A stretch of 64,000 nucleotides of DNA from Albifimbria verrucaria (taxonomy: Eukaryota > Ascomycota > Sordariomycetes > Hypocreales > Stachybotryaceae), in assembly GCA_020081605.1 (NCBI GenBank), contig JAHREC010000018.1, forward strand, positions 6,572,001 to 6,636,000. Direction: 5' to 3'. A program made the position numbers and the translations under genes. Each line of letters starts with the position of its first letter. Positions within the stretch are counted from its first letter, which is position 1. Positions 57,848 through 64,000 of this stretch are shown piece by piece. The notes beneath the pieces were generated by a model, which saw only the letters and a program-made list of their open reading frames with translations, was not told the origin of the DNA and ran no database searches.

Positions 57848-59479
57848 ATGAGGTCGTAAACGGAGAAATACGACGATGCCCCTGAGGTTGTGGTTATATC
57901 AGGATTAGAACATGCGGACTGGTGTCGCGAACCAGCTGAGCTTGCGATTGGTACAGGCTTGGAGCATGTCGACCAGAGCCCCTCGGTTTCCGACCATGAC
58001 GACCTGGGGGCGAAATACAGCCATAGTCCAGACAACAGTCAAGTGTCGACGCCGAAGCCGAGAAGATGGAAGCTGATCATCTCGTGCGTAATAATTACGA
58101 TAATCCTAATTACATTGGTGGTGGGACTTAGCGTTGGTCTGACAAGATCCAAGAAAAAGTGTCCCAGGAGTACGTCTCAAGTTTCGCATCTTTAATATAC
58201 ACCAATCCTAACAGCTCTTTCATAGGCAACAAATGGAGAGTCCGGGATCCGGGAAAGTCCAATGGACAAATCACCTAGTACTGATGGGAGCGATAATACA
58301 GACGGGGACAAAAAACAGCTCGTCTCCATTATCACCTATTTGCAAGGGAGGACTTTGCCCCAGAATCCTTTCAGTCGACGTTGACGACGACTTCCTTTAT
58401 CTTGCTGCACGCACTAAAGATAACAAGATAGCGCTTTACATCATGAATGGGGAAACTTGGGAGACTAATTACATCGATCTTGATACCCCGTCAGGCTCTG
58501 GGGCTCTGATAAGCCAACCTTCGTTAGTTATCTGGCTCGTCAATGGTGAATTCAAACGCTATGATATCTATGCGATATCTTCTTTGGACAACACTGTGTA
58601 CAGTCGACATTTCTCAACCTACGAAGGATGGGCGGATTGGAGCAGTGAAGGTCCAGGTGCTGGAACGGCTATACAGCTTTGTTTCGGCGGTCCGAATAGA
58701 CTCGACCTCTGGGGAGTAGACCAGAATACTCGACAAGTTAACCATGTCTTCTGGTTGCAAACAGAAGAAGACAAGCTCAGTGAAGATGGAAAGAATGGTA
58801 ACACTACCGAAAATGGAGCTATGAACTCAGGAGCTCAGAAATGGCCCCGGTAAGTGAATTGGACAAAGTCACAAGCTCGACTCCTGCCGTCATTTGCCGC
58901 AGTGAAGATAACCCTCACGACATAATCTATTACACCAATAACGGGGGCAGCGTCTGGCACTATGCCTACACGGCTATTGGCGATGTAGGTAAATGGAACA
59001 GTGGGCAGGCATATGCCGGCAACTTCATCGGCGACCCGACTCTTGTGAGCTTCAACCGAGAAGAGTGGCATTTCTTTGGAGTCCAGGCCAATAATGAGCT
59101 TCAACTAAGATCCTACCAGCCTAGCAAAGGCGGATATATGGACCCTGTGCTCCTGAAAGGTAGCATCCAAAGTGTACCGGCCGTCGTATCACTTGAAGAA
59201 GGCGCCATGGATGTTGTTGCTTTAGGATCAGATGGATTTTTGCAGCATCTGCATTTTGACGGAAAAGACTGGGGTGAATGGGAGAACCTGGGAATTACAG
59301 CACATAGTGCCCCAAGCATACAACGGCATTTAAGCAAGGTCTTCATCGTTGTTCTGAACGAGAGAGGGAATTTGATATCGCTGTCAAGAAATGCAACTTC
59401 CACGAGCAAGGCGTGGAAAGGTTCCTTGAAACAAGAAGAGTTGGGTGGACAACTATCATTGGAATTTATGAAAAATTAG
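57848..59479 (+). CDS. Membrane-anchored lectin-like (fucose-lectin-type) protein
   Basis: An acidic cytosolic N-terminus (EKYDDAPEVVVISGLEHADW) and a basic stop-transfer boundary (KPRRWK) precede one transmembrane helix (LIISCVIITIILITLVVGLS). After an intron near 58171-58225 or longer comes an extracellular beta-propeller-like region with aromatic repeats: YSRHFSTYEGWADWSSEGPG, YYTNNGGSVWHYAYT and HFDGKDWGEWENLG. An intron 58850-58902 (GTAAGT...CGCAG) is exactly in phase. Overall layout is that of fungal membrane-anchored fucose-specific-lectin-like proteins. Problems: the first ATG (57848) is followed by TAA at 57857 with no other ATG in frame, and the exon after the first intron is open in the needed frame only with a shifted acceptor. 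It may be damaged at its 5-prime end. Confidence 0.65.
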
Positions 59480-59829
59480 TTGTAAGGCATACAGATGCTA
59501 ACAGGGTCCGTAAATGTGTAGTTTTATTAAATTTTAGCCAGTGCGCGTATAATATACTGATTCAGTCCAGAAATTCAAAAATTATATCATGTGTAACTTC
59601 TATAACCTGGTATGCCTAGCACCACGCAGGGTCTAGGACAATCCAATAAGGGAAGCTACTCTATACTGCACTGTCACAGAGCCGGTATTTAATTATATTT
59701 CAAGGCTTCAAGGCCCATTATACTTCTACTTTATGTGAACTGAGATAGCTAGTATATCATGTAGCTCTCAAGGCTTGAGATGATTAGAGATGAGTATTAG
59801 TAAAGGTGTATTCCCTCCTAATCTTCCCT

Positions 59830-60465
59830 TGCCACTAGTCGAGATTGTTCAGAGTTTTTGGTCCCGCACCTGCCAAGCACTTCCATCTGTTAAGGCTGTG
59901 GTAGCTCTCTGCTTCGAGTACGAGCTTTGTTACATCCGGCTGTGATCGGGTCCAAGTTAGGCGGCATAAATAGCCCTGTTAAGCCGATCAATCTCCACGC
60001 CTTAGAACGGGCACGATCAGCAGCATGGAACTTGGTTCGGAAAGCAAGACAAAACCGAAAGAGCCAACACGAAGAACTTGAGCAATTAAGCGAGGATCAT
60101 ATAAATATTACTCTCTATTATGCGGAAGACCCACTCCACCCCAAATGTACTGTCCTGACAGGCGCTATGGTTTGGTGGAAACTTTTCAACATTTAGTCAA
60201 CTGATAACTCCGTTTCAACTAGCGCTTTAGGACTTAGTGGTATGTGTAATAGGATGCCCGAGTCCTCCGCTGGGGTCTAGAAATATCACGGGCTAGTTGT
60301 CAATTTATCCAGGTAAACGAGCGGAGCTTGCCTTGGCATACTTGCTCCGGGCAAGCGACAGAGGTTACACGAATGCCAATTTGGAAATTTCATTTGCCTA
60401 TGCTGCTCTGTACCATGATTATAATGATCGGATGGATTTTGTATCTGATTTTTAAGTGCGGAATC
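59830..60465 (+). pseudogene. Possible hypothetical gene or relic
   Basis: Two protein-like open segments lie on the plus strand. 59927-60196 reads INLHALERARSAAWNLVRKA and a charged helix. About 60320-60465 reads AELALAYLLRASDRGYTNAN and ends at a TAA. Neither has its own ATG, and they are in different frames. The second has a helical repeat (TPR/SEL1-like) feel. I do not recognise a family. Confidence 0.3.
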
Positions 60466-61170
60466 CTCCGTTACCTCTAATCTAACGTACCCTGTCTAAC
60501 CAAAAACCCTGTTTGTATTTGGCTAATAATATTTACTAACCAACCACTGCATAATCTATAATGAGCCCTTCACCTCGAAATACTTTCGAGTTTATAGGCT
60601 TATTGCTAAGTGTGGTTCCGAGTCTAGGTCGCCTCTTTTCCCTATGATCCTCTAACGATCCTGTCTACGGAATTGAAGCCCGGGTTAAGCGGATTGTAAA
60701 ACGACTTCAAACAACAAAGCTTCCTAATAACCTTAATTCCCGTACTGCCAGAAGGTGCGTGCTTTAAGCATCTTCGATTTTGACGTCCGTGCCCCAGGAA
60801 GCGAGATGAGAAGCAAAGCTAATATCAGGAACCTGCAGCCGTCTTCCCGCCTCGGTCATTGTTCTCTCGTACGATTAATCAATATTGCTAACTTGAGTGC
60901 ATGACTCGTGGGGAGGGATCTCAATCCCAGTCCACTCCCACCAACCATGGCCCCTGGTTGATCCATCCCCACAGTCTGGTAGCCTATCGAGCGATTGAGG
61001 GATTGACTATTCTGTATACGCCCTCGGTTAGCTCAAACCATCCGTTTGTTTGTGTAACCAAAACCAGTGTGACCCAAAGACCCGAGGACCCGGAGAAAGG
61101 GCGACCAAGGCGATGGAGGTGAAGAAAGGATCAAATTTCGGAGCTGAAGGGATGTTGTAGAGACATTTCA

Positions 61171-61178
61171 AGTATAAA
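61171..61178 (+). promoter_or_regulatory. TATA box of the secreted protein gene
   Basis: The sequence AGTATAAATAG lies about 100 bp before the ATG at 61276, followed by a CA-rich leader. Confidence 0.45.
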
Positions 61179-61275
61179 TAGACACAACTCTCTTTGTGTT
61201 TGGATGCCAATTGACCAGAGCACTTCACTTCTCTTTGCATTCATCAAGTCTCCTACAAGACCTACATTCTCCAAT

Positions 61276-61877
61276 ATGTTCAAGGGATACCTCTTCTCCG
61301 CCCTTGCGCTTTTTGCGCTGATGACACCAATCTCTGCATCACCTCTTACCAATGGTCGCTCCTTGACCTGAACGTCAAAGACAATGTCGGGCTTGATGCC
61401 AACTGGGACGTGGACAATGACCAGTCCAGCACAAACCCTTCGCCTCTTGAGAGGCGCGACCCTAAGCACTTTACCTTTTTCCGCCGTCGATTCTACACTC
61501 AGTCCTGTGGTCCTGTGGGACATAACTGCAATGATGGAGGCAATGATGTTGTTCGCATTCACACGGATTGCAACGGTGGCGGTTGCAATGGTGATATCAT
61601 GAGAAGCTGGGAGTACAACGAGAACCTCTGCAACAAAGAGTTCAAGGTCTGCGGCACCGAATATGTAATGAAGTACACAGGCAAGACAGGCAGCTGCATG
61701 TCGAACCAGTATTTCGCCAGGAAGGGCGAAAATAACGGCAAAGTGTACGCGAACCTTATGAAGAAAGGGAAAAAGGTCGGAACATGCCATATATATAGTA
61801 CTGATTTCAAGGCAAGATCATGCTCTGCCTTTGGCACCTCAGACTTTTGGTCAATGGTGCGCTGTACATTTAGCTAG
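61276..61877 (+). CDS. Small cysteine-rich secreted protein with Kex2-type propeptide
   Basis: The ATG at 61276 opens a signal peptide (MFKGYLFSALALFALMTPIS). After NGRS the frame shifts at CC 61361-61362: the next frame continues LDLNVKDNVGLDANWDVDND and then PLERRD, a dibasic Kex2-like site. The mature part has about ten cysteines (SCGPVGHNC, DCNGGGC, NLC, VCG, SC, TC, SC, RC) over some 125 residues, ending at the TAG at 61877. A strong core promoter lies upstream. Structure suggests a disulfide-rich secreted protein processed in the Golgi. I recognise no family, and antimicrobial or effector roles are only possibilities. Confidence 0.72.
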
Positions 61878-62137
61878 AATATCGCGGTCGGGATGCGTGT
61901 TGGCATGAGACTAGGCCAAGAAGATATGGATAGGATTGGGGGAAGATGACTGCTTTTAAGGTAATTATTATCAATGGAGTTGTCAATATTATTCAGCTTT
62001 GTATGCTCTTCTTGCGACGATATGTGATCGAACAAAGGTTTACATGGAATTGGGCATACAGTATATTACTTGAGCCATATTCAAGTAGAAACTGTCTCTG
62101 TTGATGACCGCATTCAAAAATAACTTAAGAAAGAAAA

Positions 62138-63597
62138 CTAATTCTGAACCTGATGTCTCGTTCCTGATCTTTTTCTCCTGACAGGGGTTGGGGTTTGAGT
62201 GCGCTGTCTCTGTGCTGCTTGTCGTGTCGACCTTCGCAGCGTCTCCCTCGAAGGCGGCTCCTCACCCAGGTCAGCCAAGAAATTTCTTGTCCCGATACTA
62301 GTATCAGCGCTTTCGCTCCCAGTAACACTATTGTCTTCAAGGAAGCTTGGGTTGCCAGCAGACTAAGATTCGCGATTAGCAAGCAACAGCCGTGATTAGA
62401 GAAGGGTCTGCGAAATAGTTACCCCATCTCGAAATAATGGTTCACTGCTAAATGAAAAGTTTGGACCGTCACTGTCCTCAACCTCACGGGCGCGTTTTCG
62501 TGACGCAATACCAGTAGCCCTGGTCTGAGGAGTCTCGAGAATGGGTTTAGCTTGCTGGGGCTCAGGAGTCGCTTGCATATCGCCTGTATCGCTTGGAAGG
62601 CAAGGTTGCTGTACCAATATTTCTTCAACAAGCCCTGGATATCTCCAGTCAACCTCATGGCTATTTCCCGCTAGGATATGGAGTATCCAGAGGGAGAAAT
62701 TGACTGTTAATTCCTCGTATTCGTCAACATTACCCGTTCGATGGTTTCTCCAAGGAACTACGACATATTCCATAAGCCCACGAACCTTCAGCTCGAGTAT
62801 TATAGCCTTCCGATTTTCGTCTTTATTTTCGCCTAAATCTTGGTTTTGTTAATGTAGAAGTCATATAGGAGAGCATCCGAATAGCACGTACCATCTGGTC
62901 GCTGTAAAGGTTTAATCCTGAATATAAAAGCTTCATGAGCCGATAAAATGCACCCATAACGACATCCTTTCTTTACGCAATACGTGTAAGCTTGTCTTAT
63001 GGGTAGATCCTCGCCTTTGTTTTTAATGTTCACGTCCCAATATCCTTCTTTCAACCTTCCTAGCACTCCATCACTATTGAATTTAGGATAGGGTTTGATC
63101 TCTTTAGGAAATCGTTCTCTGGTCTTCCAGTACGATGTGATATCCCTTTCCTGACAAGTTTGGCATAGTGATATGGCCCCGTAATCAGGAATTAGTTGCC
63201 TGTCTTTATTCGGCTTGCTGCCCTCTTCTCTTCGCTGCCTCGTCTCGGCACTCCAGATAGATGGGTGCAGTTCATCGCGTACGATGCCAAGAGCGGCTTT
63301 TGTCATAAATATGGTCCATTGCCCAAGAATATGTTTTGTTGTCTCCTCATCGTGCGCGATCCGTTCGTGGTCGAAAACCCAAGGCTTGTGGAAGGCTCGT
63401 CCTTCTTTTCGAGCTTCCTGGAACAGCCTGGTTCCGTACATGCTATTGAATGTTGCCATGTTGAACTCCTCCCAGGGTTGCAGCTTCTTAGGTATGAATT
63501 CATGTGGCTTGTTTGACGGTTGTCTAGTACTCTCCGGGCTCTCTATTTCGGGATTCTTTATCGTCAGATAGTGCAGAATGGAAGCAGTCACGTTCAT
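62138..63597 (-). CDS. Hypothetical protein with nuclease-like (PD-(D/E)XK-like) core
   Basis: The ATG at 63597 starts a three-exon gene that is fully in phase: 63597-62892, 62832-62423 and 62362-62138. Donors are GTACGT and GTAACT, branch points TTAAC and CTAAT. The 446-residue product has a core GRLKEGYWDVNIKN followed by QAYTYCVKKGCRYGCILSAH and EAFIFRI. This looks like the D-x-K and QxxxY elements of restriction-nuclease-like folds (inference). A CQTCQERD pair could bind metal. The C-terminus is acidic and then strongly basic (RRSTRQAAQRQRTQ...VRRKRSG), suggesting nuclear localisation. Domain-poor proteins of this kind are common in accessory regions of ascomycetes. The family name is not known to me. 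Confidence 0.75.
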
Positions 63598-64000
63598 TTT
63601 GATTCTTCCAAAATAAAGCAGAACGAGTCTTTGCTGATTTTATCAGTGACGAGCTGATGTAAAAGGAAACAGCCTGTTTCTATCCCGGTTTTATTTCCCC
63701 AGCTTAAATACATAATTCGAGGTTGCATTGGAGCAGGCTGCCAGCCTACATTCTGCATGGCTGTATGCTACGGCGTCGCTTTCAAATGGTTTATTGGAGT
63801 ACTTGGTTGATATGCGGAACAGTTTGGTCAGCTGCTCGGATTGAGAACCAACATGCATAATTTTGGGCGTATGGTTTCACTCCATCTCACGAATGGGTGG
63901 CCCACCCCACCCAGGAATGGATATGGTTGGCGGAGGCATCACTCCGGGAGTTGCGGGTGAATGATGCACGCAGCTGAAAGAACTTTGGTCTGGGCACCTA
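63598..64000. other. Promoter side of the hypothetical gene
   Basis: No gene is recognised up to the window end. Confidence 0.4.

Larger units (their letters stand above)
59480..61275. other. Mostly gene-free stretch
   Basis: Apart from the possible relic at 59830-60465, nothing is recognised. 60480-60780 has no long frame. 61000-61275 is the promoter of the secreted protein. Confidence 0.45.

Noticed and set aside
58840..58905. Apparent frameshift in the lectin-like gene
   Set aside because: GTAAGT...GCCGCAG (58850-58902) is an in-phase intron.
62823..62900. Apparent frameshift in the nuclease-like gene
   Set aside because: A GTACGT...TTAAC...ATTTAG intron (62833-62891) joins the exons exactly in phase, so no lesion is needed.
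1..64000. tRNA genes, LTRs or terminal inverted repeats
   Set aside because: No T-arm GTTCRAAYC context with a foldable cloverleaf and no paired long terminal repeats were seen by eye; a dedicated search could still find degenerate elements.

Overview
This window is nuclear DNA of a filamentous ascomycete (Pezizomycotina). The genes carry short introns with GTRNGT-type donors and CTRAC/CTAAC-like branch points. The families present are typical of that group: HET, NACHT-ankyrin, PNP_UDP, a Zn2Cys6 regulator, a DUF3425 bZIP, Dal5-type MFS transporters and small cysteine-rich secreted proteins. It looks like an accessory, gene-poor segment, with AT-rich gene-free stretches (about 1.7-3.5, 5.5-8.4, 22.8-24.6 and 37.4-40.7 kb) between islands of genes. 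No rRNA, tRNA, CRISPR array or intact transposon was recognised.

Layout. 0.3-5.1 kb: a secreted binding-module protein and a broken secreted protein. 8.5-22.6 kb: a GH78 alpha-L-rhamnosidase, a Zn2Cys6 regulator, an FAD monooxygenase, a short-chain dehydrogenase, a bZIP/DUF3425 regulator followed by a scrap of a second GH78 gene, and a DHA-type MFS transporter. 25-30.7 kb: two Dal5-type MFS transporters flanking an SMP-30 lactonase, which suggests uptake and catabolism of an acidic metabolite. 31.4-37.3 kb: a T5orf172 protein and a HET-domain protein. 40.8-41.2 kb: a small secreted protein. 42.1-46.35 kb: the most striking part, an NLR (amyloid-like motif, NACHT, seven ankyrin repeats), a PNP_UDP gene and a 48-residue ORF carrying the same asparagine/glycine/glutamine-rich motif as the NLR N-terminus. 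This has the organisation of a fungal amyloid-signalling (sigma-motif type) immune or allorecognition cluster. 48.5-55.2 kb: a transcription-factor-domain gene, a secreted repeat protein and an amino-acid permease, interleaved with decayed second copies of the first two. 56.2-63.6 kb: a GST-like protein, a membrane-anchored lectin-like protein, a small cysteine-rich secreted protein and a possible nuclease-like protein.

A cross-cutting observation is about thirty reading-frame breaks, nearly all explained by loss of one base inside a homopolymer. In several genes, adding back exactly one base restores splice phase or repeat period. Other genes (SDR, one MFS, GST, secreted repeat protein, the 62-63.6 kb gene) are completely open. 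The breaks may be consensus errors or real decay; the sequence alone cannot decide. Genes are described as the families they encode, with each break stated.
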